DNA of 47,453 nt from Gammaproteobacteria bacterium. GTDB taxonomy: Bacteria > Pseudomonadota > Gammaproteobacteria > Chromatiales > Chromatiaceae. The notes under the pieces are model-generated. The model worked only from the letters and a program-made list of their open reading frames with translations. It ran no database searches and was not told where the DNA came from. Below, piece by piece: positions 27,533 through 36,152 of this stretch (position 1 is its first letter; each line of letters begins with the position of its first letter). The position numbers and the translations under genes are program-made. The stretch covers positions 1 to 47,453 of the forward strand of contig JAGRGY010000010.1 of NCBI GenBank assembly GCA_020445255.1, written 5' to 3'.

Positions 27533-28707
27533 CGTTCCCTCCGCGTACGGTCATAGGCACGACGGTCGCCGAGCGGCGTCGAGTTGCGCGTGCCGTCGGT
27601 TTGCGGCAACGCGATGCGCGGCGATTCCGGTGGCTTGTACTCGGTGTTCCGCTTGCCGCCGGGCTGGATCATTCGGTCCAGCGGCAGGTAGGTGAGGTTG
27701 CTGCCTTCCTTGACATCCAGCAGGACCTTGCCGGTGTTCTTCAACACGTCCTGCATCGTCTCCAGGTAGAGGCGCTCGCGCGTCACCTGTGGCGCCTTCT
27801 TGTATTCGCCCAGCAGCGCGAGGAAGCGCTGCGATTCACCGTCGGCCTCGGCGATCATGCGCGCCTTGTAGCCCTTGGCATCCTCGATCAGCCGGGCGGC
27901 CTCACCACGAGCGCGCGGCACCACGTCGTTGGCGTAGGTCTGCGCCTGGTTCTGCAGACGCTCCTTGTCCTCGCGCGCACGAATCGCGTCGGCAAACGCC
28001 TCGGCGACGGCCTCGGGCGCCTCGGCGCGCTGGATGTTGACATTGGTCACGATCAGGCCGGTGCGATACAGGTCGAGCAGTTGCTGGGTGCCCTGCTGCA
28101 CCGCGACCGCGATGCCGCTGCGGTTCTCGGTGATGATCTCGTCGAGCTTGCTCTTGCCGATGACCTCGCGCAGGCTCGATTCCATCGCGCCGTGGATCGT
28201 CCCACCCGGGTTGGCGTCCTGGAACAGGAAGTCGGCCGCGTCCTGGATGCGGAACTGCACCTCGAGCGTGACGTCGGCGATGTTCTCGTCCTTCGTCAGC
28301 ATCTGCGCGCGGTGCTGGATCTTGTTGACCTGGTCGACGTTGACGACGTCGACCGTGTCGACGAACGGCAGCTTCAGGTGCGGACCGGGCGACGTGACCG
28401 TGTGGTACGCCCCAAAGCGCTTTACCACGCCACGTTCGGCAGGTTGGACGATGTAGAACGCCTCCATGCTCAGCACCACGACCAACACCAGGGCGATGAT
28501 GACGCCGACGCCCTTCTTGCCGGGACCGCCAGGCACCCGCTCGCCGTCGTCGCCACCGCCGCCACCACGGCGCCGCTTGCCGCCGAACAGGCCGCCCATT
28601 TTGTCCTGCAGCTTGCGGACGACTTCGTCGAGGTCCGGCGGCCCCTGGTCGCCACCCTTGTTGTTCCAAGGGTCGCGGTTGCCGCCACCCGGCTCATTCC
28701 AGGCCAT
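27529..28707 (-). CDS. hflK: HflK, subunit of the HflKC membrane complex
   Basis: This 392-aa protein starts at an ATG preceded by GGGAG. A Gly-rich cytoplasmic N-terminus (MAWNEPGGGN and a GGGGG run near 48-52) leads to a single transmembrane helix at about 66-88. A SPFH domain follows (IVQPAERGVVKRFGAY, PGPHLKLPFVD), then a coiled-coil helix and a C-terminal tail with Pro and Arg. The partner is HflC, whose start overlaps its stop. The role is to cage and regulate the FtsH protease in the inner membrane. Confidence 0.96.
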   Translation of the reverse strand: MAWNEPGGGNRDPWNNKGGDQGPPDLDEVVRKLQDKMGGLFGGKRRRGGGGGDDGERVPGGPGKKGVGVIIALVLVVVLSMEAFYIVQPAERGVVKRFGAYHTVTSPGPHLKLPFVDTVDVVNVDQVNKIQHRAQMLTKDENIADVTLEVQFRIQDAADFLFQDANPGGTIHGAMESSLREVIGKSKLDEIITENRSGIAVAVQQGTQQLLDLYRTGLIVTNVNIQRAEAPEAVAEAFADAIRAREDKERLQNQAQTYANDVVPRARGEAARLIEDAKGYKARMIAEADGESQRFLALLGEYKKAPQVTRERLYLETMQDVLKNTGKVLLDVKEGSNLTYLPLDRMIQPGGKRNTEYKPPESPRIALPQTDGTRNSTPLGDRRAYDRTRRER

Positions 28708-28761
28708 GCAATACTCCCGTGCGCTGGTTTAAATCGGTTCCGAAGGGGTTGGGACGCCGCG

Positions 28762-28767
28762 ATTCTA
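28762..28767 (-). promoter_or_regulatory. Possible extended -10 promoter for hflKC
   Basis: On the minus strand TG-A-TAGAAT lies about 55 bases upstream of the hflK ATG, matching an extended -10 element. The -35 region is poor. It would allow hflKC expression apart from hflX. Confidence 0.35.
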
Positions 28768-28792
28768 TCAACAGACCCCGTCGGGGGGGATA

Positions 28793-30106
28793 TCAACCGG
28801 CCTCACGCCGGTCCGGGACGGCGTCCCGCCATCGATCCTGCAAGCGCGGTTCGCGCTTTTTCAGACGTTCATAGTCACGACGCCGCAGGGCCACGTCCAG
28901 TTCCCATCCCCCATCGTTGCCGTGGTTTTCGTGCACGATCGCTCCCTGTTCGAACAAAACCGCGCGCAGGCGTCCGTCGGCGGGGCCGAGCGACAGGTGC
29001 CCGCTGACGACATCGGTGCGGAACCACCCGGTCAGACCTGCGCGCAGCAGATCGATACCCTGCGCACGGTGCGCCGAAAGCCAGACGCGCCGGGGCCGCC
29101 CGTTTTCGTCACGCTCGATCTTCGGTTGCGCATCCTCGATCAGGTCAATCTTGTTGTACACCTCGATGCGCGGGATGTCGCCGGCACCGATCTGGACGAG
29201 CACGTCTTCGACCTCGGCGATCTGCGCGGCATGCTGGCGGCTGTGGGCATCGACGACGTGCAGCAGCAGATCAGCCTCGACCGTTTCCTGCAGCGTCGAC
29301 CGGAATGCGGCGACGAGTTCGTGCGGCAGGCGCGACACGAAACCGACCGTATCCGCGATGATGACCGGTGAGCCATCATCGAGCAGCGTGCGGCGCAGGG
29401 TTGGGTCGAGCGTCGCGAACAGCTGGTCACGTGCGTACACGTCCGCCGCGGTGAGACAATTGAAAAGCGTGGATTTCCCGGCGTTCGTGTAGCCGACCAG
29501 CGACACCGTCGGCACCTCGTTGCGACGGCGAGCACGGCGTCCCTGTTCACGGCGGCTGTCGACACGTTCGAGGCGGCGGCGGATCTGGTCGATGCGCGCA
29601 CCGAGCAAGCGGCGGTCGGTCTCGAGCTGGGTCTCGCCGGGACCGCGCAGACCGATGCCGCCCTTCTGCCGCTCGAGGTGGGTCCACCCGCGCACGAGGC
29701 GTGTCGAGAGATGGCGCAGCTGGGCGAGTTCGACCTGCAGCTTGCCCTCGTGCGAGCGTGCGCGCTGGGCGAAGATATCGAGAATCAGGCCGGTCCGGTC
29801 GATCACCCGGCATTGCAGCAGCCTTTCGAGATTGCGCTCCTGGCTCGGTGACAGGGCATTGTCGAAGATGACCAGCTCCACGCCCAGCATTTCGACCCGG
29901 TCTCGGATCTCTTCGGCTTTGCCCGAACCAACATAGAGCCGCGAGTCGGGCGTCTTGCGCACGCTCGACAGGGTCGCCAGCGGCTCGGCACCTGCCGAAC
30001 GCGCGAGCTCGGTGAACTCGTGCAGTTCATCGGGCTCCGGCGCAGCATCGATCCCCACATGCACCAGGATCGCTTTTTCGCCGGTCTGCGGTCGCTCAAA
30101 CATCAT
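28793..30106 (-). CDS. hflX: Ribosome-associated GTPase HflX
   Basis: This 437-aa protein has the HflX N-terminal domain (ILVHVGID at the start, then SGKAEEIRD and FDNALSPSQERNLE). A helical linker with TRLVRGWTHLERQKGGIG and GPGETQLETDRR precedes the G domain. In the G domain GYTNAGKSTLFN (about 203-214), DTVGFVSRLPHELVAAF and YNKIDL are the G1, G3 and G4 motifs. HflX splits stalled or stressed 70S ribosomes. It lies downstream of hfq with a hairpin in the 89-base gap, the usual hfq-hflX order. Confidence 0.96.
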   Translation of the reverse strand: MMFERPQTGEKAILVHVGIDAAPEPDELHEFTELARSAGAEPLATLSSVRKTPDSRLYVGSGKAEEIRDRVEMLGVELVIFDNALSPSQERNLERLLQCRVIDRTGLILDIFAQRARSHEGKLQVELAQLRHLSTRLVRGWTHLERQKGGIGLRGPGETQLETDRRLLGARIDQIRRRLERVDSRREQGRRARRRNEVPTVSLVGYTNAGKSTLFNCLTAADVYARDQLFATLDPTLRRTLLDDGSPVIIADTVGFVSRLPHELVAAFRSTLQETVEADLLLHVVDAHSRQHAAQIAEVEDVLVQIGAGDIPRIEVYNKIDLIEDAQPKIERDENGRPRRVWLSAHRAQGIDLLRAGLTGWFRTDVVSGHLSLGPADGRLRAVLFEQGAIVHENHGNDGGWELDVALRRRDYERLKKREPRLQDRWRDAVPDRREAG

Positions 30107-30141
30107 TCGGTTCCATCCGCAGACGGCACAAAATTGAACGA

Positions 30142-30162
30142 CCCCGCGGTAGCACCGCGGGG
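30142..30162 (-). terminator. Hairpin between hfq and hflX
   Basis: A 9-bp stem CCCCGCGGT/ACCGCGGGG with a 3-base loop lies just downstream of hfq. The minus-strand sequence after it is TCGTTCAATTTT, a poor T tract. It more likely stabilises or partly attenuates the transcript than ends it. Confidence 0.5.
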
Positions 30163-30195
30163 CCGCCTTTGTACTGCTGCATTGATGTTTGCGCG

Positions 30196-30456
30196 TCAGG
30201 CGTTGCCGGGCTCGCTGTCACCGTCGCTCTCGCCGTGCGCATGTTGGATACGCACGTTCCTGGACGGCACCACCGTCGAGATGGCGTGCTTGTAGACCAT
30301 CTGGCTGACACTGTTCTTGAGTAGCACGACGAACTGGTCGAACGACTCGATCGTTCCCTGCAGCTTGATCCCGTTGACCAGGAAGATCGACACGGGTACA
30401 CGTTCCTTGCGCAGCGCGTTGAGAAAAGGATCCTGAAGGCTTTGTCCCTTGGACAT
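30196..30456 (-). CDS. hfq: RNA chaperone Hfq
   Basis: The 86-aa protein starts at the ATG at 30456 after AGGGAG; the open frame upstream is untranslated leader. It shows the Sm1 region ([20 protein letters not shown], then [18 protein letters not shown]) and Sm2 signature ([12 protein letters not shown]), with a short acidic tail. It forms a hexameric ring that pairs small RNAs with mRNAs. It sits between miaA and hflX as in E. coli. Confidence 0.98.
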   Translation of the reverse strand: MSKGQSLQDPFLNALRKERVPVSIFLVNGIKLQGTIESFDQFVVLLKNSVSQMVYKHAISTVVPSRNVRIQHAHGESDGDSEPGNA

Positions 30457-30495
30457 GATAGGGCTCCCTGTTTTTGTGTTTACTTGGTTTCGTCG

Positions 30496-30515
30496 GCGCC
30501 GTACCGTTACGGCGC
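30496..30515 (-). promoter_or_regulatory. Hairpin in the hfq 5' leader
   Basis: An 8-bp stem GCGCCGTA/TACGGCGC with a 4-base loop lies about 40 bases before the hfq ATG. It has no T tract, so it is a leader structure, not a terminator. It could take part in Hfq autoregulation (inference). Confidence 0.4.
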
Positions 30516-30593
30516 GTAAACGGCGCAGCCGTACGAGCCAACACGACTCTCGCCACCGCGCCAACATTCCATACTGAATATTTCCGTCCCAGC

Positions 30594-30599
30594 ACTATA
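30594..30599 (-). promoter_or_regulatory. Possible -10 element of the hfq promoter
   Basis: TATAGT on the minus strand lies about 138 bases upstream of hfq inside the AT-richer miaA-hfq gap. No good -35 is seen at 17 bases. Confidence 0.35.
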
Positions 30600-30678
30600 G
30601 CACAGCGCCCGGCACACGATTCCGATATGCCTTAATTGCCGTGATGTTACACAACGTTTTCGACATGTCGCCTTAGCT

Positions 30679-31626
30679 TCAGCGGCTGCCTGGAATCGCC
30701 GCCCGGACCAACGCCGTCGCCTGCGCGACGACATCGGCGGATTCGCTCAACCAATTCGCGTCGGACTCGCTGCGCAGCCAGGTCATCTGCCGCTTCGCCA
30801 GCTGACGCGTCGCCGCCTTGGCGCGTTCGACCATCTCCGCGCGATTAAATTCCCCGCGCAGCCACGCCCACACCTGGCGGTAACCAACCGAGCGCATCGA
30901 CGGCAGATCGGGATGCAGGTCGCCGCGCCCGACCAGTCGTTCCACCTCGTCGACGAAACCTTGCTCGAGCATGCGGTCGAAGCGCTGGTCGATGCGCCGG
31001 TGCAACGCCGCGCGGGTCGGCGGCGAGCGCACCAGCTTCAGTGCGCGAAACGGCATGTGCCGGGCACCCGTGCCGTGCAGAGCGCTCAAGGGTCGGCCGG
31101 TGGACTCCCAGACCTCGAGCGCGCGCAGCGTACGCTGCGGGTCGTTGCGGTGAATACGGCGGGCGGCCGCCGGATCGACATCGGCCAGACGCGCATGCAG
31201 GCTGGCAAGTCCGTCGGCCGCAAGTTCGCGTTCGAGGCGCGCGCGGATCTGCGGATCGGCCGACGGCAGTTCGGAAAGACCGTACTGCAGGGCACGGAAA
31301 TACAGCATCGTGCCGCCCACCAGCAGCGGGGTACGCCCGGATTCGCTGATCGCCTGCATCTCACGCAGCGCATCGTCGCGGAATCGCGCCGCCGAGTAGC
31401 TGTCGGCCGGATCACAGATGTCGATCAGGCGGTGCGGCGCCGCCGCCCGCTCGGCGGGACTCGGTTTCGCGGTGCCGATGTCCATGCCACGGTAGACCAT
31501 GGCCGAATCGACGCTGATCAGATCGACCGGCAGGCGCTCGTGCAGCGCGATCGCGAGGTCGGTCTTGCCCGACGCAGTCGGACCCATCAGGAAGATCGCG
31601 GGGGGATGGGCAGCAGTCAGGGACAC
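30679..31626 (-). CDS. miaA: tRNA dimethylallyltransferase
   Basis: MiaA transfers the dimethylallyl group to A37 of tRNAs that read UNN codons. The open frame is longer, but a GTG at 31626 gives 315 aa, close to the family length of about 316, with [20 protein letters not shown] as the N-terminus; the ribosome-binding site is weak. Visible motifs are the P-loop [42 protein letters not shown] and a C-terminal [11 protein letters not shown] block. It lies between mutL and hfq. Confidence 0.93.
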   Translation of the reverse strand: MSLTAAHPPAIFLMGPTASGKTDLAIALHERLPVDLISVDSAMVYRGMDIGTAKPSPAERAAAPHRLIDICDPADSYSAARFRDDALREMQAISESGRTPLLVGGTMLYFRALQYGLSELPSADPQIRARLERELAADGLASLHARLADVDPAAARRIHRNDPQRTLRALEVWESTGRPLSALHGTGARHMPFRALKLVRSPPTRAALHRRIDQRFDRMLEQGFVDEVERLVGRGDLHPDLPSMRSVGYRQVWAWLRGEFNRAEMVERAKAATRQLAKRQMTWLRSESDANWLSESADVVAQATALVRAAIPGSR

Positions 31627-31753
31627 CGGGCAACAGCCCCAACCACGTCGCCACCCCGCGAATGCAGGGGCGAGGGCCTGTAGCCCGCGGCCCGGAAGTC
31701 GGCGGCTCGGACCCCGGCCCCTGGACCCTGGCCCGTGGATTGCGACCCCACCA

Positions 31754-33553
31754 TCAGCGTCCGCGCAGGAAGAGTCTGTCCAGTGCCGCCATGTCAAGCG
31801 TGGTCCATGTCGGGCGACCGTGGTTGCACTGACCGCTGCGTTCGGTGCGCTCGATGTCGCGCAGCAGCGCGTTCATCTCCTCGATACCGAGCCGGCGATT
31901 GGCGCGCACCGAGGCATGGCACGCCATCGTTCCCAGCACGGCGTTGATCTGTTCCAGGATGCGGCGGCTGTCGCCATGCACGACCAGGTCCGCCAGCACG
32001 TCGCGCAACAGCCGCTCGGCATCGGCCGACCGCAGCAGCGCAGGTAGCGCTCTGACCACCAGCGCCTGATCGCCGAGACGGTCGACCTCCATGCCGAGCG
32101 AGGCGAACACCTCGGCGTTCTGTTCCACCAGGTCGGCCTCGCGCCCGCTGACTGCGACACTGACCGGCACCAGCAGCGGCTGGCTCTTGATGCCCTCGCC
32201 TTCGCGTGCCTGCTTGAATGCCTCGTAGGTGATCCGTTCATGCGCTGCATGCATGTCGACGACGACCAGTCCGTCGCGGTTCTGCGCCAGCACGTAGACG
32301 CCGTGCAGCTGTGCGATCGCGAAACCGAGCGGCGGCACCGCGGCGCTGGCGACCTCCTGTCCGGGTCCGGCATCCGCCGACGGTGGCGAGGAGGTCACCT
32401 GCGGGGTTTGCCACGCCGCCGCGGCGCGGTAGGCCGCGCGGCGTTCGGCGACCCCCAGCGGCATACCGTGCTGCAGTGGCGCGGAGGTCGGCCTCGGCGC
32501 CGTCGACATTGCTGCAGTCATTGCCGTCGCGGGCTCAGCGACGGCGTCGCGCACCGCGTCGGCAGGCTCAGCCAACACGTCGTGCAGCGTGCGAAACAGG
32601 AAATCGTGCACCAGCCGGCTCTCGCGGAAGCGCACCTCGTGCTTGGTCGGGTGGACATTGACATCGACCAGCGCCGGATCGAGTTCGAGAAACAACACGT
32701 ACGCCGGCTGACGGCCGTGGTAGAGGACGTCCTGGTAGGCCTGGCGTACCGCGTGCGTCACGAGCTTGTCGCGCACCATGCGGCGGTTGACGTAGAAGTG
32801 CTGCATGTCGGCCTGGCTGCGCGAGAAACTCGGCCGCGCCACCCACCCGCTCAAGCGCAGACCCGCCGCCGTGTGTTCGAAATACAGGGCCTGGTCGAGA
32901 AATGCGGGACCCAGCAACCCGGCAAGCCGGACCTCGTGGCTCGAACGATCAGCAGCGGCGCGTGCCGCGAACACCTCGCGTCCGTTGTGTTGCAGAACGA
33001 ATGCGACGTCCGGGCGCGCCAGTGCGAGACGCTTGACCACCTGTTCGACATGCCCGAACTCGGTCTTGTCCGTACGCAGGAATTTGCGCCGGGCCGGCGT
33101 ATTGAAGAACAGATCGCGCACCGTGACGACGGTGCCGCGCGGCAGCGCCGACGGCATCCTGTCGCTGCCGTCTCCTTCGATCCGCCATGCCTGGTGGGCG
33201 CCGCTGGCCCGCGATTCGAGCGTCAGCCGCGACACCGATGCGATGGCGGGCAAGGCCTCGCCACGAAAACCCATGCTGGCGATGCGCTCCAGGTCTTCGA
33301 GCGCCGCGAGCTTGCTGGTCGCATGGCGGGCCAACGCCAGTTCGAGCTCGTCGCCGGCGATGCCGGCGCCGCTGTCGCTGACCCGTATCAGCTTGACGCC
33401 CCCCTGATCGACATCGATCTGGATGCGATCGGCGGCAGCGTCGAGGCTGTTCTCGACCAGTTCCTTGACCACGGACGCGGGTCGCTCCACGACCTCGCCG
33501 GCAGCGATTTGATTGACGAGTTGGACCGGCAGGGCCCGGATCGAGGGAGCCAT
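31754..33553 (-). CDS. mutL: DNA mismatch repair protein MutL (endonuclease type)
   Basis: Started at the ATG at 33553, it is 599 aa. The N-terminal GHKL ATPase has [24 protein letters not shown] and [15 protein letters not shown] Pro/Ala-rich linker at about 340-400 joins the C-terminal dimer domain. That domain carries [13 protein letters not shown] near 430, close to the endonuclease motif DQHA(X)2E(X)4E with Met for Gln, plus ACHASVRA and QCNHGRPT. This suggests a nicking MutL, expected where MutH/Dam-directed repair is absent. The upstream gene ends at a terminator, so mutL-miaA probably has its own promoter. Confidence 0.97.
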   Translation of the reverse strand: MAPSIRALPVQLVNQIAAGEVVERPASVVKELVENSLDAAADRIQIDVDQGGVKLIRVSDSGAGIAGDELELALARHATSKLAALEDLERIASMGFRGEALPAIASVSRLTLESRASGAHQAWRIEGDGSDRMPSALPRGTVVTVRDLFFNTPARRKFLRTDKTEFGHVEQVVKRLALARPDVAFVLQHNGREVFAARAAADRSSHEVRLAGLLGPAFLDQALYFEHTAAGLRLSGWVARPSFSRSQADMQHFYVNRRMVRDKLVTHAVRQAYQDVLYHGRQPAYVLFLELDPALVDVNVHPTKHEVRFRESRLVHDFLFRTLHDVLAEPADAVRDAVAEPATAMTAAMSTAPRPTSAPLQHGMPLGVAERRAAYRAAAAWQTPQVTSSPPSADAGPGQEVASAAVPPLGFAIAQLHGVYVLAQNRDGLVVVDMHAAHERITYEAFKQAREGEGIKSQPLLVPVSVAVSGREADLVEQNAEVFASLGMEVDRLGDQALVVRALPALLRSADAERLLRDVLADLVVHGDSRRILEQINAVLGTMACHASVRANRRLGIEEMNALLRDIERTERSGQCNHGRPTWTTLDMAALDRLFLRGR

Positions 33554-33628
33554 GGCGGCATTGTGCCACCGGCGCGCACAGCCGGGCCAGCGCGGCACGG
33601 CCGCCGGCGAGCGCAACCCTTGCAAATG

Positions 33629-33652
33629 AAAAAGGCCCGCGTGGGGCGGGCC
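33629..33652 (-). terminator. Rho-independent terminator after the DsrE-like gene
   Basis: On the minus strand the stem GGCCCGC/GCGGGCC with a 5-base loop is followed by five T residues. It lies about 40 bases after the DsrE-like stop and separates it from mutL. Confidence 0.8.
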
Positions 33653-33693
33653 CGTTCGACACTACCAGACGGGAGTCGCCGTCTGGCGCGGCA

Positions 33694-34116
33694 TCACGGC
33701 CGGATGTATGACCATCCCTCTTCCTGGCGCTCGACCAGATGCACCACACCTGAGGGGACCATCTTCGCTTCCGGTACCAGTGCAATCGATTTTCCGGCCT
33801 TTTGCTCCATCTTCTTCAGCGTGTTGGAACAGGCGCGGAAGGACACGTTTTCATAGTTTTGCGCAATGCTCTTGATCCGCCCGGCCGCCTCCGACTGCGG
33901 CAGCAGCATCTTCAGGCCGGGGCCGTAGGCGACGATCTCGATCTGTACCTCCTCGCCCTTGTCCTGATAGTGCTTGTTGATATTCGACGCGTTGTTCAAC
34001 ACGAGTTCCTGGCGCGCAGGATCGGCCTCGTCGACGTGCAGGACGATCCGGTGGACGTCGACGGCCTGGGCCGTGGCGGCAAAAAGCATCGCGAGGGAAA
34101 CAATCAGATACCGCAT
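33694..34116 (-). CDS. Periplasmic DsrE-family protein
   Basis: The ATG at 34116 is chosen because GGAGAAG precedes it. The 140-aa product begins with a Sec signal peptide (MRYLIVSLAMLFAATAQA). The mature part is one DsrE/DsrF-like alpha/beta domain with HRIVLHVDEADP, VQIEIVAYGPGLKML and a single Cys in FRACSNTLKKM, followed by VPSGVVHLVERQEEGW. Exported single-domain DsrE proteins are common in sulfur-metabolising Proteobacteria; the exact role is unknown. The Cys could carry sulfur (inference). It sits between amiC and mutL with its own terminator. Confidence 0.85.
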   Translation of the reverse strand: MRYLIVSLAMLFAATAQAVDVHRIVLHVDEADPARQELVLNNASNINKHYQDKGEEVQIEIVAYGPGLKMLLPQSEAAGRIKSIAQNYENVSFRACSNTLKKMEQKAGKSIALVPEAKMVPSGVVHLVERQEEGWSYIRP

Positions 34117-34274
34117 GGTCTTCTCCATTGAGATGGTGGTGGGGTGCCGGCAGGTGGCGACATTCGCCGGCTGCATCAAATGAGACGCGACTGCCCGCCG
34201 CATATTCCCATGCGCCGGCCTGTACGCCGCACAGCCCGCCAAAGCGGCGCTGCCGGTATTGATCGTCCGCAGAC

Positions 34275-35582
34275 TCAGCTGTCGGGAATAACCAGCACCT
34301 GGCCGACCCGAATCAGGTTGTCGCTGCGGATGTCGTTGGTGCGCCGCAATACCGCAACGCTCACCTGGTACCGGTCCGCGATCTCGGACAGGGTGTCACC
34401 CCTGGCGATCACGTGCTTTATCGTGGTCCGCTTGCGTTCCGCCAGCAAGGTTCCGGGCGGTGGCGCATCGTCGAAGAAATCCTGCACGCCGCGCATTATC
34501 GCGGTTGCAAGCCGTTCCTGGTACGCGTCGTCGCGCAGGTTACGCTCTTCGGTGGGGTTTGAGATGAACCCCGTTTCAACCAGCATCGACGGGATGTCGG
34601 GTGACTTCAACACCAGGAAGCCGGCCTGCTGCACGCGTCTTCCGTGCACCTTGCCCACGCGGCCGAGTTCCTGATAGACGCGACCCGCCGCACTGAAGCT
34701 CGCATGCTGCGTGGCAGACTGCGACAACGACATCAGCAGTTCGGCGAGCGCCGGATCCTTGTCCTCGAGACTGACGCCACCGACCAGGTCGGCCGCGTTC
34801 TCCTTGTCGGCCAGCCAACGCGCGGCCTCGCTCGAAGCGCCGCGTGCCGACAACACGTAGACCGACGAACCGCGCACGCGCTTGTCGCGAAACGCATCCG
34901 CATGGATCGACACGAACAGATCGGCGCGGTTATCGCGCGCAATGTCCATGCGCTTGCGCAACCCGACGTAGTAGTCGCTGCTGCGGGTCAGCACGCCGCG
35001 CATCCCAGGCTGGGCGTCGACCAGGCGCTTCACCCGACGCGCGATTTCCAACGTGATGCGTTTTTCTTCGGTGCCGTGAACCGAGCCCGCAGCCCCCGGG
35101 TCGTCTCCGCCATGTCCGGCGTCGATCGCGACGACGACATCGCGTGCGCGCTCGATGTCGGCGGTCGACTTGGCCACCCGCGGCTCGCGGGTGGCACCGG
35201 TCGGGTACAGATCCACCACCAATCTATGCCCATAACTCGCGTTCGGCTTCAACAGAAAGGTCTTCGGCCGCGCCGGCTTGCTCAGGTCGAGCACGACACG
35301 CAGCGTGCCATCGGGTTTGCGCGCGTAGCGCATACCGGTCAGCAGCTGATCCGAAATGCCGGCGCCGGCGTCGAGAGCGCCGGCAACGCTGGCCGATGCG
35401 ATGTCGAGGACCAGCCGGTCCGGCTCGTCCAGCGTGAACACCTTGTGTTCCACCGGCGCCGTCGTATCGAACACCACCCGGGTGTGGTCGGGCGCGGTCC
35501 ACAGGCGCACACCCGATACCTCGGCCGCCCATGCGCTCGCGTGGGTAACAGCAAGGACCAGCAGGAATATGATTCGCTTCAT
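34275..35582 (-). CDS. amiC: N-acetylmuramoyl-L-alanine amidase (AmiC type)
   Basis: The ATG at 35582 gives 435 aa with a signal peptide (MKRIIFLLVLAVTHASAWAA). An AMIN domain (about 22-125) localises the enzyme to the wall. An Amidase_3 zinc domain follows with IDAGHGGDDPGA, SIHADAFRDK and a late VETGFISNPTEE containing the catalytic Glu. A C-terminal LysM (HVIARGDTLSEIADRYQVSV) binds peptidoglycan. It cleaves the amide between MurNAc and the stem peptide during cell separation. It follows tsaE by about 100 bases, as in many gammaproteobacteria where the tsaE-amidase-mutL order is conserved. Confidence 0.95.
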   Translation of the reverse strand: MKRIIFLLVLAVTHASAWAAEVSGVRLWTAPDHTRVVFDTTAPVEHKVFTLDEPDRLVLDIASASVAGALDAGAGISDQLLTGMRYARKPDGTLRVVLDLSKPARPKTFLLKPNASYGHRLVVDLYPTGATREPRVAKSTADIERARDVVVAIDAGHGGDDPGAAGSVHGTEEKRITLEIARRVKRLVDAQPGMRGVLTRSSDYYVGLRKRMDIARDNRADLFVSIHADAFRDKRVRGSSVYVLSARGASSEAARWLADKENAADLVGGVSLEDKDPALAELLMSLSQSATQHASFSAAGRVYQELGRVGKVHGRRVQQAGFLVLKSPDIPSMLVETGFISNPTEERNLRDDAYQERLATAIMRGVQDFFDDAPPPGTLLAERKRTTIKHVIARGDTLSEIADRYQVSVAVLRRTNDIRSDNLIRVGQVLVIPDS

Positions 35583-35684
35583 GGGTTCAGAGGTTCCGGT
35601 GGCCCTGAGCCGATGCAGAAAAAGTAGCACAGCAAAATTACAATTCCCAGATAATTCTGCTAGATAGCGGCCACTCCTGTACAA

Positions 35685-36152
35685 CTACTGGAGATTACGA
35701 TGCAACCGCTCGACAAGTGCCTCGCCCACCTCTCCGATGGCGTCGATCCGCACGCGTCGCGCCCCGTCCAGATGCTGCAGCGAAAGCGCGAGGTCGGGCG
35801 CCGGCAGCCAACCCGCGCCGCGTTGCGGCCATTCGACCAGTACCAGCGCCGGCTCCGCCAGTATCTCGCGCAGACCGAGGTACTCGAGCTCGGACGGATC
35901 GGCGACGCGGTAGAGGTCAAGGTGGTAGACACGCCGTCCGTCGATGACGTACGGCTCGATAAGCGTGTAGGTCGGGCTCTTGACCGTACCCTTGTGACCC
36001 AGCCCGTGCAGCAGGCCGCGCACCAGCGTAGTCTTGCCGGCCCCGAGGTCGCCTTCGAGAAACAGCAACACGCGTTGTTGCGAACAAGCGCGCGCGAGTT
36101 CGGCACCGAATGCGAGCTGCTCTGCCTCGCCCCGCAGTACGACCTCAATCAT
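35685..36152 (-). CDS. tsaE: tRNA t6A biosynthesis ATPase TsaE
   Basis: This is 155 aa, the usual family length. The Walker A motif is GDLGAGKTTLVRGLL, then SPTYTLIEPY, HLDLYRVADPSELEYLG and the Walker-B-like LVLVEWPQRG. It assists TsaB/TsaD in making threonylcarbamoyl-adenosine at A37 of tRNAs reading ANN codons. Its start overlaps the end of nnr by 8 bases, so the two are co-translated. Confidence 0.96.
   Translation of the reverse strand: MIEVVLRGEAEQLAFGAELARACSQQRVLLFLEGDLGAGKTTLVRGLLHGLGHKGTVKSPTYTLIEPYVIDGRRVYHLDLYRVADPSELEYLGLREILAEPALVLVEWPQRGAGWLPAPDLALSLQHLDGARRVRIDAIGEVGEALVERLHRNLQ

Noticed and set aside
31627..31753. GGCCC-rich repeat-like stretch between mutL and miaA
   Set aside because: Short imperfect repeats of (C)CTGGACC/GGCCC type only; no defined unit or hairpin terminator.
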